DNA from: Hyalella azteca
Lineage: Eukaryota; Arthropoda; Malacostraca; Amphipoda; Hyalellidae
Length of the DNA stretch: 64,000 nucleotides
Assembly (NCBI RefSeq): GCF_000764305.2
Contig: NW_025936066.1
Coordinates: forward strand, 147,863-211,862
Direction of reading: 5' to 3'
A program made the translations under genes and the position numbers. Shown here piece after piece: positions 13,301 through 25,600 of the stretch; within the stretch, counting starts at the first letter, position 1, and each line of letters begins with the position of its first letter. The notes under the pieces were generated by a model. It saw only the letters and a list, made by a program, of their open reading frames with translations, searched no databases and was not told where the DNA came from.

Positions 13301-14850
13301 ATCATTGCTTTAGTACTGGACAATTTTACCTGAATTATGAAATGCTCCATAGAAGCCCGCTGTCATTAACCAATAACTAATTTTATAATGGCTTATATAA
13401 AAAATCTTGGATGTATAAACACTAAAATAAGTATAATTTTTGAAATATGATCTGCGTATGACCTCTGAAACAAAATATTCTAACGGATGAATCAGTTTCA
13501 TAAAATAATATGAAAAAAAGGTAATTTCACATCATCCGAACTAATTTTTTGCTTGTTAACTTCGCAGCCAAAATTAAATCAAAAGATATTTTATTGTCGA
13601 ATAATAAATAATACACCAAATAAATATTGCAGGTAATATAATTTAAGTTTTTAAGTAACCCAGGAGTGGAAGCTAAAGCCGTTTGTTTTTGTGCGCCGTA
13701 TTCTTCTTAAAGTTAAGTCTTCGCTAAGCTGTGAAAGTTAACAGGGAAGCACTCAAAAGTACGATAAAGGTATTCTTTAATCCCTCAATTAGTCGGGTTA
13801 ATAACAGATAGTCACCTCCCACAAGCTCCGAAGATTGGCTTAGGCCACAAAACCCTCCACTCGAAATAGACTATCACTTCTCTCCTGGATAACGTACAAA
13901 GTTTAGCGACATCTAGCGAGCTTTGTCTGAAATTAGTCACCGTCGATCCATAAGTAACATCAGGCTGCTCACTGCTAAAGCAGTTATTTTCTTTACAAAT
14001 ATACTTGGTATCTTTGATCGGGTTATAAGTTCGTATAAGTTCGTTCTGTAATTATCCAGAACGAAAATGAGAATGCACCGGATTCGACATGACCGAATAC
14101 ATACTAGCTGAGCAGGCCGTAGCTCCTATCCGTACGTAACTCCTGCCATGAGAATGAGCGAATATTAGCAGAATTAGATGGAAGAGTCTTGTTCAAAGGG
14201 ATTATAGAAGGAGGATTGAAGGCACCTGCGGGCTTATCACTGATAAACGACATTAGAGCAACAACTCTTTTTCGTACTCATCTGCCAACCGGGAATTAAA
14301 CACTTTTTGCCATGAAGTTTTACTACCAAGTTGAGGAATTTCTGGATTTTATTATGAAAACATAAAAATGCATGATTTTTTATGGCAACAGGAAATAACT
14401 GATGACCATGATTTTTTTTCCAAAAAAATTATATATTTGGTTCTGTATGACATTTGAATTACATTCAATAACTCCTCCTGGAGTATTTAGTTCATGAGAA
14501 CAATCGTTTTGGTTCTATGCAAATAAAGTAAAAATCGAGTTCCGCACGTTATAATTACGAACAATAATAAGATCTTGAATGACTAATTTAGAACAATCTC
14601 CGGATATTAGTTACACATTAATAATATTTCACTGAAAGTTTAGAATAAAAGCAAAATGTATAACTCTCTGATACTACTCCCAATACATTGATGGACACAA
14701 TAATGCTCAATTTTTGCGTAAAAAACCATAATAAGTTCATTGACCAACATTTCTCTGTATGAATGACAAATTAAGCATTCAACATATGCGCTCACAATTG
14801 AAGGTTTATCGCGGAGGGTCATACATATAACTGTGCAATGGCAATTTGTG
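10380..14850. other. AT-rich non-coding, no gene seen
   Basis: No ORF over 65 codons and no recognisable peptide. The stretch 12970-13170 is slightly less AT-rich and open on both strands over about 60 codons, without known similarity. Confidence 0.5.
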
Positions 14851-15010
14851 AATGACGTCTGAACTTAAGAATTTATTTCCCCTTTTCAACTGATGAATAC
14901 CTGTAGGAGCTAGATAGTTATTTTGCTTTAAATGACGTCTGAACTTACAAATTTGTTGATAAACAGATAACTGAACTGATAAATAACTGTAAGAGCAAAC
15001 AGAGTTATTT
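14851..15010. repeat. 80-bp direct repeat in the 3' flank of the SQ-rich gene
   Basis: AATGACGTCTGAACTTA at 14851 recurs at 14931. The following bases stay similar (CTGATGAATA/CTGATAAATA, CTGTAGGAGC/CTGTAAGAGC, AGTTATTTTG), giving two diverged 80-bp units immediately beyond the stop codon of the minus-strand gene. They probably lie within its 3' untranslated region. Confidence 0.7.
14872..14877 (-). promoter_or_regulatory. Polyadenylation signal AATAAA
   Basis: This is the first canonical AATAAA on the minus strand beyond the TAA stop at 15060-15058, giving a 3' untranslated region of roughly 200 bases. The hexamer is seen directly. Its use is inferred from position, and chance occurrences are common in AT-rich DNA. 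Confidence 0.45.
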
Positions 15011-15057
15011 TGGTTTTCTCATTTGTGATTCAGAAGTAAAAAAAATTGCGATGAAGT

Positions 15058-18000
15058 TTAAATTTTGTTTTGAGCTGAAACATGCTCAAAACACTCGGAA
15101 GCGTTGGAGTCGAAACTGGAATCAGACGAAGAATTTGCATTTGTTTCGAAGAGTGCACTCCATTCTGCTGCGTTACTTACAGCCACTTTACCAGACGAAG
15201 AATATCCAATATGATCTAGAGGATTTTCAATGCTCTGCCGTAGGTTAGTAGCACAAGTTCTGACACGTAATGTTTGAGAAGCTTCCATCTCCATTGAGCG
15301 GATTTGCCTTCCTGTGCATATATTTGTCATTAAAGTATTGCATGGAGCATACCGTAATATTGCAGTTTGATGTTTTTTGTTGGAATGATCTCTTTCATCA
15401 GTACATGTGTTATCATGAGCACTACTTGTAATTGTTGAAGCTTCACGGTAATTACTTCTTACATAATTCATATTTGGTGAACTAACATGAAGGCGATTGC
15501 AAACCCCATCAGAGTTGCTAGTAGACGCGACTGGTGAAATATGGTTCGGCCTTTCCATTTTCGAAAATCCCTCAGGCAATTGCTTGTATTTAGTAACATC
15601 AAGGGAGATAGACTCAACTCGTGTGGCGTTTTTAAAGAAACCACGAGTCATTCGTGTCGAAGACCTAAAGATCTTCGTAGTGAATTCATTTTCTTCATCA
15701 CTGAGCTGGTTTGGCAATAAAGAACAGCTCAGAGTTGAATTGAAACTCGTGGAGTGTGACTCCTGATCAGAAGAATCCATTTTCCAAAGGCTCGACCACT
15801 GATCAGTACTGCGTTCAGATATTTTAGGTTTGACTGACAGTAGTTTTTGTTCACAGGGTTGCATTATGTTGTTATCAATGACAGTCAAGATCCCTGTATT
15901 CACATCTTCAGACTTATGAGAATTTTCTTGCGTTAATTTCCGAGTGTTCAGGTTCAGCTCACCGATTTCTAGGCGTGAACTGGGGAAAAATATTACGGAA
16001 TCGGTACACTCATCCGAGTCCTGATCTGTTGTTACATTCTGTGCATCGATGAGCTCGCCGTTGTCACGGCACGGTTGCTCGTCGGCTTCGCCACTGCCAA
16101 CCCCGGCAACAGAATCCTGTCCATTTGTAGGAATTTCTCCCATGTTGATGATTCCTGTTCCATTTTTGTCTCCCGATATTTGCTTTAGACCATCTTCTCG
16201 CTCGTCCTGTCTTCTAAAATTACTAATACATTCTTCTGCTGCACTATCGTCACTGAGACTCCAATTGTGCATACCAAAGTTGAAAGCATCCTCACTCTTC
16301 ACGCTAGCCCGGATGGTGAGAGGGACGCTTCGCTGGAATGTACTGTCCGGCAGAGTACAATCTGGAGATGAAGCTGCCGTTGAAAGTCCATCTTCTTCTG
16401 GATTTTGTATTGCATTATATACGGAGGATACTTTATCTAAGACGTTTGACCACAAAAGATTTGATTCCACTAGTCTAATCGAACATTTCTTTCCAGCCGT
16501 TTTCTGTTTGGAAGTTTCGTCAGAAATATTAAGCTGGGCTCGTGATCCAGGAGTGATAGAAGAAGCTGGTTGTTTTTCAATCGAAAAATTGTTACAGAGA
16601 ATCTTTTGCCTCGCGGAGTGTTCATTTGGTGTTTTGAGCCCTAATAATCCTGATGCTTTTGCTTCACCAGCGTTGGCCGAATTGTTGTTCATCTCTAATT
16701 TGTTGTTATTTAGGTCAATGTTTGTTCTTTCTCTGGTTATAAACAATTCTTCGTCGCTTTCATAGTCTTGCACGTAAGTATTGGTATCAGGGTTCTTCCC
16801 CTCCAACAATGAAAATGATATGCTCGACTTTGTATCGTCACTGACATAAGAGTCATTCACGGCTATACCATCCTCTTCCAGTGGCGCAGTGGGAAGTGGG
16901 ATGTAATTCGCCATTCGAACAGCAGCTCGGGTTCGTTGGCTTCCAGTTCCCAGCCGAACACCTTCAACGGCTTGCATTGATTCATCGTCCCTCGTAAGAT
17001 TCGGCGGCATAAAATTTTTTCTGTCGTTATTTTCAACAGAAGTAACAGTAACATTTCCCGTAAGATCTCCTAAATTTTCACTCCGACTAGAGTTTTGATT
17101 GGAACAAACTTCATACATGCTCGTGACTTCAATACTATCGTCATTGTTTTGATCTTGAATGACAGTAGTTGTGTATATTTCCAGGGAGCCCGCATTTCCT
17201 GGACGGTCAAAAGTTTCTGTTCCATCTTCATCAGCATCAGATGCAGCATTATCAGCATGAAATGCATTAATCGTGCTAAGATTTCCATGCGCTAAATCAA
17301 GCTCTGGTGTGGTATTGTCCAGATCTAGCCAAATAGTTGCATCTTGAGGTCGTTCTACAGCGGCTGGAATTGCATCAGAAATGGCTGGATTCTGGGATCC
17401 TGGCGGAGTCAGGATGTCAGGATGATTTTGAGAATGGATGCTCAGAACTTCTATTTCATACGCATCCAAATTTTGAGATAGATCTTCGGCTGGTAGCTGT
17501 AACTGCGAATCTACATTTTCGTCTACTCGTGGAACGTTATGTTGGCCAGGTTGTTGTACCGCAGCCGATGCATTTCTCCTAGAAGCCTCTGCATTTTGAC
17601 ACGTCATTTGGGGTTGCGAGTCTGGTGTTTGGAAAAAGGAAAACAATTGACTAGAAGAAGGCCCGACTAGCATTTGACTTGCTTGGTTTACCAGGTGTTC
17701 TGTTTGATTAAATCGACTGCCAGTCTCTTGACTAGCCAGCGAACTCACTAAATTTCGCATCATTCCCCCCGACGCTTGATTTGAGCGGGGTCCATTTCCT
17801 TCACCTTGCATGAATTCCTGTGTCAGGGTCATCGATCTCGCACAAGATTGTGGCAGAAACTGTGACGAGTTGTAATCGTGCACTGCTTGTGGATTCTGCA
17901 TATCCAACACTTGGGAGGCCGGTCTTGATGCATTGAAATGTAAACCCCCCAACGTAGGTCCGTCAGTGTTTTGGCTATTCGTTGGACGCGAAAATAAGTC

Positions 18001-18396
18001 CTGAGAATCCTGAGAACCAATTCCTATCCCTGGATATTGCATGGAATATGTTGCAGAATTTTGAGAGTCAACATCAAAATTCCGAAATTGCTGTGAACTC
18101 AGAAGAAAATCTTGACTTTGAGGTAAAGTGGTTCTGAAATCACGTGAGTTTTGGGAGTAACCGGCGCTCAAGTTTTGTCCGAGACTTCTGTGTTGTTGCA
18201 GCTCTCGTAATTCGTTTTCTTCACGCAGGGCAGCGAGTTCTTCACTTGAAAGGAGTGATGTTGATGCAAGTTTCTGAACAACATCGTCAGGCACCGACAC
18301 TCCGAGGCGTCTATGCAGCAAGGCCCAAGTGTGTTGCGATAGATTCTCTTTCGCCTCTTCGTTACTTGAAGCCTGGGATGAATATGATTCGTTATC
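15058..18396 (-). CDS. Large SQ/TQ-cluster protein, last exon (exon 3)
   Basis: This 1112-codon open exon ends in TAA and supplies residues 46-1157 of the predicted 1157-residue protein. Its acceptor is AATTAG|GAT at 18396; an earlier AG (TGCAG) would read into a stop, which fixes the choice. Residues about 46-70 continue into a Trp/Leu-rich segment (HTWALLHRRLGVSVPDD), then a charged helix-prone stretch (SSEELAALREENELRELQQ, about residues 95-113). Residues about 126-380 carry 17 SQ and one TQ. The rest is Ser/Asn/Asp-rich and probably disordered, with a basic patch (STRMTRGFFKNATR) near residue 985 and a Ser-rich tail. No catalytic motif is visible. SQ/TQ cluster domains are known targets of ATM/ATR-type kinases, so a DNA-damage or replication role is plausible. 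I do not recognise the family. Confidence 0.85.
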   Translation of the reverse strand, partial: DNESYSSQASSNEEAKENLSQHTWALLHRRLGVSVPDDVVQKLASTSLLSSEELAALREENELRELQQHRSLGQNLSAGYSQNSRDFRTTLPQSQDFLLSSQQFRNFDVDSQNSATYSMQYPGIGIGSQDSQDLFSRPTNSQNTDGPTLGGLHFNASRPASQVLDMQNPQAVHDYNSSQFLPQSCARSMTLTQEFMQGEGNGPRSNQASGGMMRNLVSSLASQETGSRFNQTEHLVNQASQMLVGPSSSQLFSFFQTPDSQPQMTCQNAEASRRNASAAVQQPGQHNVPRVDENVDSQLQLPAEDLSQNLDAYEIEVLSIHSQNHPDILTPPGSQNPAISDAIPAAVERPQDATIWLDLDNTTPELDLAHGNLSTINAFHADNAASDADEDGTETFDRPGNAGSLEIYTTTVIQDQNNDDSIEVTSMYEVCSNQNSSRSENLGDLTGNVTVTSVENNDRKNFMPPNLTRDDESMQAVEGVRLGTGSQRTRAAVRMANYIPLPTAPLEEDGIAVNDSYVSDDTKSSISFSLLEGKNPDTNTYVQDYESDEELFITRERTNIDLNNNKLEMNNNSANAGEAKASGLLGLKTPNEHSARQKILCNNFSIEKQPASSITPGSRAQLNISDETSKQKTAGKKCSIRLVESNLLWSNVLDKVSSVYNAIQNPEEDGLSTAASSPDCTLPDSTFQRSVPLTIRASVKSEDAFNFGMHNWSLSDDSAAEECISNFRRQDEREDGLKQISGDKNGTGIINMGEIPTNGQDSVAGVGSGEADEQPCRDNGELIDAQNVTTDQDSDECTDSVIFFPSSRLEIGELNLNTRKLTQENSHKSEDVNTGILTVIDNNIMQPCEQKLLSVKPKISERSTDQWSSLWKMDSSDQESHSTSFNSTLSCSLLPNQLSDEENEFTTKIFRSSTRMTRGFFKNATRVESISLDVTKYKQLPEGFSKMERPNHISPVASTSNSDGVCNRLHVSSPNMNYVRSNYREASTITSSAHDNTCTDERDHSNKKHQTAILRYAPCNTLMTNICTGRQIRSMEMEASQTLRVRTCATNLRQSIENPLDHIGYSSSGKVAVSNAAEWSALFETNANSSSDSSFDSNASECFEHVSAQNKI

Positions 18397-19019
18397 CTAA
18401 TTCCTGCATATAAACTTGAATATTGACAACATAAAGAAAAATAATCATCAACTTGACGGTTGAGGCTCATTTGTTTACTCTCGATGAGACTTGGGCCACA
18501 GTTCTCCAATCGAAGTGATTTATCCAACAAATGAAAATAGAAAGAAGTTTGTAATGTGATTCCAATATATTAGATATATTTTATAGTATTAAAAGAGCGT
18601 ACATGTAAATTACTCGGGCTGTATTTTATCATTGTATTTGTGTGCCATGTGGGATGGCCCGACCTTTCAGTCTAAAACTGGCCGCTCTATGGAATATATG
18701 TACTTTTAATGCTCGTACAACAACACTTAAGAATTGATCATGAATGCATTAAATCTATTTAATACAAGAAATTTTGGGCACAAAAGACACACTATTATAC
18801 ATTGGCAGCAACCGTGGACCAAAATGATGTGATTAAATTTGGATTATTGCAGTTTAAAGATTAGATATTATATCAGTATATAAATAAATGAGAGCAAATA
18901 AACACAATAATTCAGTAACATACTACAGACGTGAGAAACTATGCAAATTTTCATTAAAAATTACAGTAGCTAGCTTAAAAATTTGAATACCCTAAAATAA
19001 ATAACTCTGTAAAACTGAC

Positions 19020-19118
19020 CTGGAGAGCAGACCGACATGAGTGCAAGAAGGCTGGGTTGCCGGAGTATAGCAGGAACTGCTCAACCGCCTCTACAATGCC
19101 CGCCACCATCACCTCACT
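19020..19118 (-). CDS. SQ-rich gene, exon 2 (LisH-like helix pair?)
   Basis: This 33-codon exon runs from acceptor GGCCAG|AGT to donor CTCCAG|GTCAGT and is in phase 0 at both ends, so it joins both neighbours without a frame change. It encodes a hydrophobic, helix-prone segment (core VEAVEQFLLYSGNPAFLHSC). The pattern of leucine/phenylalanine spacing around a central glycine recalls the N-terminal LisH dimerisation motif of some nuclear and centrosomal proteins. That is a weak visual resemblance, not a domain call. The segment is clearly more conserved-looking than the low-complexity exon 3. Confidence 0.7.
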
Positions 19119-19594
19119 CTGGCCACGCGAATGACATGACAAGGATGAATATTTAAATAAAATAGAATGGATTGTATGGAATGATGAGATAGGGATGGAT
19201 ATTTTAAATAAAATAAGATGGATATTATTAGATACTATAGAATGGTAAGATAAGGATGAATATTTTAAATAAAATAGAATGGATAGTCGAATGGATAGTT
19301 CAATCAATCGTCAGTTTTGGAAAGATCGGGTTCCAAAGGCCGGATCCCTTGTGAATCAAGGCATGAAAAATTCAAGAATCTGCAACAGGCCATGAGCCTA
19401 TTTTCTTCAATGCCGACACTTCTATTCTATTCTAGGAGTTCAATTTTTTGCCTACCGTAGCTTTGACAGTGTCAAAAAGTTTAAACTACAAGTTATTACT
19501 GACCCAGAGAATCGAAGCCATAAATAATTACTAAGCATTAATTTAAAATTTAAAGGTAGTAAGATATACTATAATTTTTGTCTGGTAAACATAC

Positions 19595-19630
19595 CTTCAA
19601 ATTAGGTCGCGGCTTTGCCTTTTTCGACAT
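19595..19630 (-). CDS. SQ-rich gene, exon 1 with start codon
   Basis: ATG at 19630-19628 opens 12 codons (MSKKAKPRPNLK) ending at the consensus donor TTGAAG|GTATGT, phase 0. An in-frame TAG lies at 19657-19655 with no ATG between, so this is the first possible start in the exon. The peptide is strongly basic. Exons 1, 2 and 3 are all compatible in phase 0, with introns of 476 and 623 bases. An AG directly precedes the ATG, so an upstream non-coding exon is also possible. Confidence 0.6.
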
Positions 19631-19667
19631 CTGTGTGGGCCTATGTAGCGTTCTCTACAGAGCCTAC

Positions 19668-19682
19668 TCAGCTCTGCAGCAT
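19668..19682 (-). promoter_or_regulatory. Possible four-codon upstream ORF
   Basis: If transcription starts upstream of 19682, the leader contains ATG CTG CAG AGC TGA, a four-codon ORF ending 37 bases before the main start. Such short uORFs can lower translation of the main frame. The transcript start is unknown, so this is conditional. Confidence 0.25.
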
Positions 19683-19699
19683 ATAGACTAGACACTAGA

Positions 19700-22600
19700 G
19701 GGTAACATTTTGCCACATATGAAGAATTTAGCCGATTTACCATTCGAAATTGGGAAAATGTGTTTGCAGATTTTTTAATTTAACGATAATGAATAACGAA
19801 CTGAAATTTTATTATTTTTTGTCAACGACTGTTTTTTTGACGCATCTTCCTATTTGAATATTTATAATATACTCCAAGTACATAGATGAATTATTGGCAT
19901 TTTGCTGTAGGTAGACCATCTTTAAAATAACGCTTTTTCAGTAATCGCGAGCATTCATGTAAAATTATATGTCAACATACACGAGGTTTTATTGTTGCTT
20001 ATTACAAAAGTCTAACTGTTGCAGAACATTGTAAAATTTCCAATTTATCTAATAACAACTTGTCATGTACAAATTCCTTCTCAAGCCTCAAGGGACACTC
20101 AACACGAGAAAAATTTTATTTCTTAAATAGTAGGTGAGCACAATATAACACATATGTAAAGAATCATTCAAGGTTATAATATTCCGACAATTAATTATTT
20201 AATTTTTAAATATGGTAGAAAAATATTGTTTAGACTTTAGATCACACAGGCAGAGGTTTTTCTTTTCTTTTCCTGAAAATACTTTAGGGATCCCTGCAAC
20301 ATTTTTCTCTAGTAAGAAAATTTCATGTTTGTTTACATCACGTCAAGTTTTAGCGCCGCGTAGAATGAAAACTGAAAAACGTGCTTGTGTTGCGATTCAT
20401 TCAAATTGAATATATTCCAGTGACAATACAATTAAAAGTGCCAGAGCTGACAGTATATGAGATTTGTAGAGTAATGTCATTCAAGATGATTTTTTATCGC
20501 TGAATAAATTGGATGACAGTTGTTGAGTCATGGTTGAGTTAGGTACTTTAGTTGAGTGTAAATGTAGACTGCAGTATGATTCATAGTCATACTGAAACGA
20601 AGTGACGAACTGCTGCAGAAATACGGTTGCTGATCCTAACTATAGTCTACTAGGGCCTACTTAACAAAAGAAATATTATTGGTTTGCCAATTTGTCATCG
20701 TACTTGCTTAATTACTTGTTACAGTTGTTTACTTGGAAAAGTTGGAATTCAGGACTTTTTAACACATTTTATGTACTATTAGGTAAGTCACAAGTGCACA
20801 TATCATAAACATGATATTGAATATAAAAATTTAATGAATTTTCTTTTTAAGTTTAGCTGCTACGGTGCTACCTACCTATTTTAGACATTATCATTAATCA
20901 AGATTCAAGATAGGTACCTAGCGTCCTAGCCTACCTACTGGTAGCCTAGTTAGGTAGGTAGTTACGCCTACCTACCAAATTTGATTAATCTTGAACCAAA
21001 CTGGAAAAATATACAGAACTAACCAGGTCAGGAAAAGTCCCGGTATTATTGCAGATTAACTACATCCAAAAAAAAGGGTGTTTTTTTTTTAATTATATGT
21101 TTTTTGGGGTGTAGATTACGAATCTGAAATCCAGACGTTTCATCGTTGCTGACGCGTAGTGAAGTGTTTTGAGAGTCACATGAAGGCAACAGAACTTACG
21201 TAGCGCATACGTTTTTTTTATAGTTTTTCATTTCTCGATGCGTCCTTAATGTGTCGGAATATACCGCGTTTACCCCAATTTCATGAAATTTTCAACTTCC
21301 GCTATCTGCTGCTCCACAGTACATACTTACACATTCCCGTCAAAATATTCTGCAGAATGCCAGGATGCAGAGGATGCAACTGTAATTTTTGATATGAAAA
21401 TGCTGCTAACAAATTTGATAGTATATTCCTTACTCTCTATGCATTGCTACACATATTCTCATTGCAACACATAAGTATGCTCATTGCAACACATATGCTC
21501 ATTGCAACTGATTTCCGAACAAGCTTCACTGCATCCTGATCAGCCAACGTACCATTCTGTGTGTGCTTGCAGTTTTTCAGATTTACAATAATTGCTATAA
21601 TTTCAATCCAAATGTGTCAGCAATATCTTCTGAAGGCATAAATTTTTGATGCTGATGCATTGCCAAAGATCTTTTGATTATTTAATATTCACCCACTTTC
21701 TTCACCCTGGGCAGAATGTAATGGTAATGAGTCAACCCAAAATTTTTTTGAAGATCGCATAGTTGCAGTCACATCAGAGCAGTCAGACTGCATTATCACA
21801 CGTTCAGTTGCCTTTAAAGTAAAGACAAATATTAATGTTGTTGTTTCCAGGGAAAAATTAGAGATTTGGGGTAACACATGCACAGGACTTGTAAATAAGT
21901 TTACAGCTTGTAAATGGCTCTTCACGGCCCAGATATGGAATTCACAGCTCAGAGAAATGGAATCATGGCTGACAAATCCATAAAACCATGGCTTAAAAAA
22001 TCCAGTTGCTGCTCACCAGGTAGATATATTCTATGGCTGGAACTAACTGAAGGTACAGAACGTGAGGTGAAAGGTTTAATGAAATACCAAATGCAAGGAA
22101 ATGTTTATTTTGTCAGGAGAGAATTTTATTGTCGTATATGAGTATGACAAATGGGCTTTTTTGAGGAGAGAATTTTATTGTCATGTATGATGACAATCCT
22201 GCCAATGGGTGGTACGTATGTAATAAATTTTGCTTGCCTTGGTAAAACTGCAAAAACCTGGAAAGTCATGGAATTTGATTTTTAATTTTCCAGGCCTGGA
22301 AAGTCATTGGATTTCATTTCAGGTTATGGAAAGTCATAGAATTTGCAAATAAAGAAGAAAAAAGGAATTGTTTTTCTTTGCTGCGTGTGTTAAACTGTTT
22401 GTGCAGTCTCTTGTTTCCTGCGTTCTGATTGGAGAAACAATCATGTGAGCTCGGTCACTGAGCTCAGTTGCAATCAACAACTTTTTGATCTGCAGTGGCA
22501 GCGTTCCATCTTCAGCGTGCAATTTCTACATCACCATGCCTGGAAAGTGTAAATTCCATGACTTGTGGTTAAGAATAGAAGTTATTGTGACTGGCTGGCT

Positions 22601-25600
22601 CGCCATCAAAGCATGAAGGTATTGTGATATGTACATTGTGCTTGGAAGACTTCAATGTGTCAAATATGGGGGAAGCAGCTTTGTAGTGCCATGCCACCTT
22701 TGAAGAGCCATGAAGAGCTATTATGCATTTACACATTTGCTATTTATCAACCATAGGAGATGATATAATATGCACAGTTAGTCTTTCAATCATGCTAAAC
22801 TTGTCATATACCGGTACATGTCTTGGAAAATTATATTGATGGTCATGAAGAGTCATGGAAAAGTCACGGAATTTTTTTCTAAATACCAGTACGAACCCTG
22901 ATCATAAGACATCACACATTTTTACATTTATCATATTTAGCCTCAAGCTCATTGCCAACATTCTGTGGAAAATGTCCAATTTGTTTGCCTATAAACTCTC
23001 AACAGCTGGTAAATCTTGGATTAAAAATTTTATTACTTATTAATCTTGAATAAATTTGTTGGAAATTTGAATATGGGCTCATAATTTTATTGAACAATGA
23101 ACATCAAATGTGATTTATGTTGAGATATTTGAAATGATGCTTGAGATGAAATTCAATGTTTTTATGATGGTCAATTAATTTGTTCTGATGAAGCAATTCA
23201 GTTGCTGTGTTTAAGAATTTCAAGTATTTATATCACATTTAGAAAATTAAGAGATAATGCCCCATTGCACTTTTTTATAAATATATTGTAGTTAAATCAG
23301 GTTCAGGTAATGCTAGTGCCTGTTGTGTATTTCATGGTTGTTAGCAATTTGTGTAATTGATGCTTGATTTGGAAATCCAATTAAAGCTTATTATCTGGAG
23401 TGATAACAGTTCTTTATCTATTGATTTTCCTGATAATGGATGCCACACAACAGCCTCTCGACCTCACGCTCACTGTGCATGAAAATCATTGTATGCATAT
23501 TCATGCCGTCACCTGCAGGTATTTGATAGTTTATTTGAGCATAGTATATTAAAGCATTATGTATATGATAATTTCTGCACATGAAATTCTCTTCTATGAG
23601 CTGCAAATCCGTCTGTGTGTTGCATGTACCGGTATTTACTTCATGTTATTACTTTGTAATAAATGCAGTTTGAAAATGAATTAGTTTGTTGTATTTCATT
23701 AAAATTATTTTACACTGCAATGCATATGCTGCACTGTAATAGAGTGTTTTGAGCTCCAGTTTTCATCTGTTCATAAAATGAGAAAAATTGTTATATTATC
23801 TTGATGGTTCCTAGGGTCAGAAAAGGCTGAAGTATTTGCTTGATCAACATTTTCTATCTCTTTTTTAATTTGCCCAAGAGTTGATGATTGAAGTGTAATT
23901 TCTTAACACTGTTCTTTAAAATTAGAGTCTGTTTTATTTCATTTTACAAATTGTCATTTAATTTTGCATAAGTTAAATAAATAGCTGCAAATTATGGGCT
24001 CTGGTCCATTTTTTGAATATTTTTAGGTACAAATTCCTTTTGTAGAAATTTTTAATCAGCATTCAACTCATGTTTTTTGTTATAATGAGCTATGAAAAAT
24101 TTGTACAAAATAAAGAAAAATTTTGTACTATAAATTTGTGCATGAAATAAAGGTCCAATTTCTTCTTAGAAAACTTCAATACTGTAGTTGGAATAGATCA
24201 CCGTCACTAAAGATATGTGCTGTTCTACTTGCTTCGCAAATAAGGTTGGTAATTCTGCAAATGAGCTGTTAATTACATGCTGATGATTTTTAAATTTCAT
24301 GTTGTGGATTTTTAAATTTTAAATTACCAGCAAGTTCATTACAAATGACTGCCTTTTTATTCAATTTTCCAGTGATATGAAATTTGTTTTCGATGAAATG
24401 AATTGCATTTCTTGTAACTCCTACTGGTAAATTTGTACTGCATTGCTGCCAAATACGTATATATGTATACGTATAAAAATATAAGGAACAATATTTTTAG
24501 TTTGAACTGGCAAATCGAAAAAACTAATAAGAAAAGGGCCTTCTGGTCTTCAATGAAACCTGTTTGAAAGAAGAAATTCTGCCAACCTATACTAATATAT
24601 ATGTTTATATATATATAACTACCGTATCAATTTTACGTTCTGGAAGCTTTCAATCCTTCACTACGTAGGGTTTTACTGCTCCTCGCTCTGATGACGCGAC
24701 TGGTGTCCCAGGCAGGTGTTGCCCTCTCATTAATCACTAACTTCCTCTGCCGCTCAGTTTTCACACTTCATAAAACGCGGTCCGGGTGTGGCTTCAACCT
24801 GTCGTTTGTGCGCCCTTTTGTGTGCGGTAGTTCAGCGCGGATTCAGTTTCTGAATCGCCAAAAAGCATCTGAAGATTTGCGTTTAGCCAATCTTTAGATA
24901 TGCACGTACTGAATTATGTTTCGCGTTCACTAGTAAATGAATTTGAGGTTGCGTTTTATTTTTCGCGTTTAGTTGTGTACTTCACGCCAGTCTGTTGTTC
25001 AACCTATAGATTTTAGATTGTGGTCTAAATCACGTGTTGTGCATGCAAACTTGCTGGACTTTGATTACCTCTTACCACAGTTTAATGGATAAATATACTC
25101 GCGTTTAATTAGAATGCATGAAATTAACGTTTGCATTTAATTTCGTCTGACTGACTCATTGAGTCTCGCGCCTCTAGCGTTTTTTTAAACTATTCCTATC
25201 GCGTGGTTATTAATTCCACTAGGAATTAAATTTGCAGATATTGCGGTCCTTGTATTCTTTTCTAATCCAATACAATCAGGAATATAATAGGATGAAATGT
25301 GTAGGTTATCAGAAAAGAGTATAAATACCTGATGAACGCTAATGCCAATGCACTTTCGCTATTGCATTTTCTTGCTAATGCAAGACCATTCCTATTCATA
25401 GACCGAATGCTGATTTTATCGGAATGGCAAAGTTGATCTCTCAATCAACCGCAAAATAGACTGGATTATTCCAGTGTCTGGTCACGGTAATGCCAGACTT
25501 TACACCTCGCACTTAACGATGGGGTAGCCGCTGGACTCATTTAGAGGCCTGCTATTATGACGCTAAAATGTCACGTCGACACGGCCTCTGCAACTTTCCT

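Noticed and set aside
16049..16765. 238-codon plus-strand ORF
   Set aside because: It lies wholly antisense to exon 3 of the SQ-rich gene and has no features of its own; the Ser/Asn-rich exon leaves its complement open.
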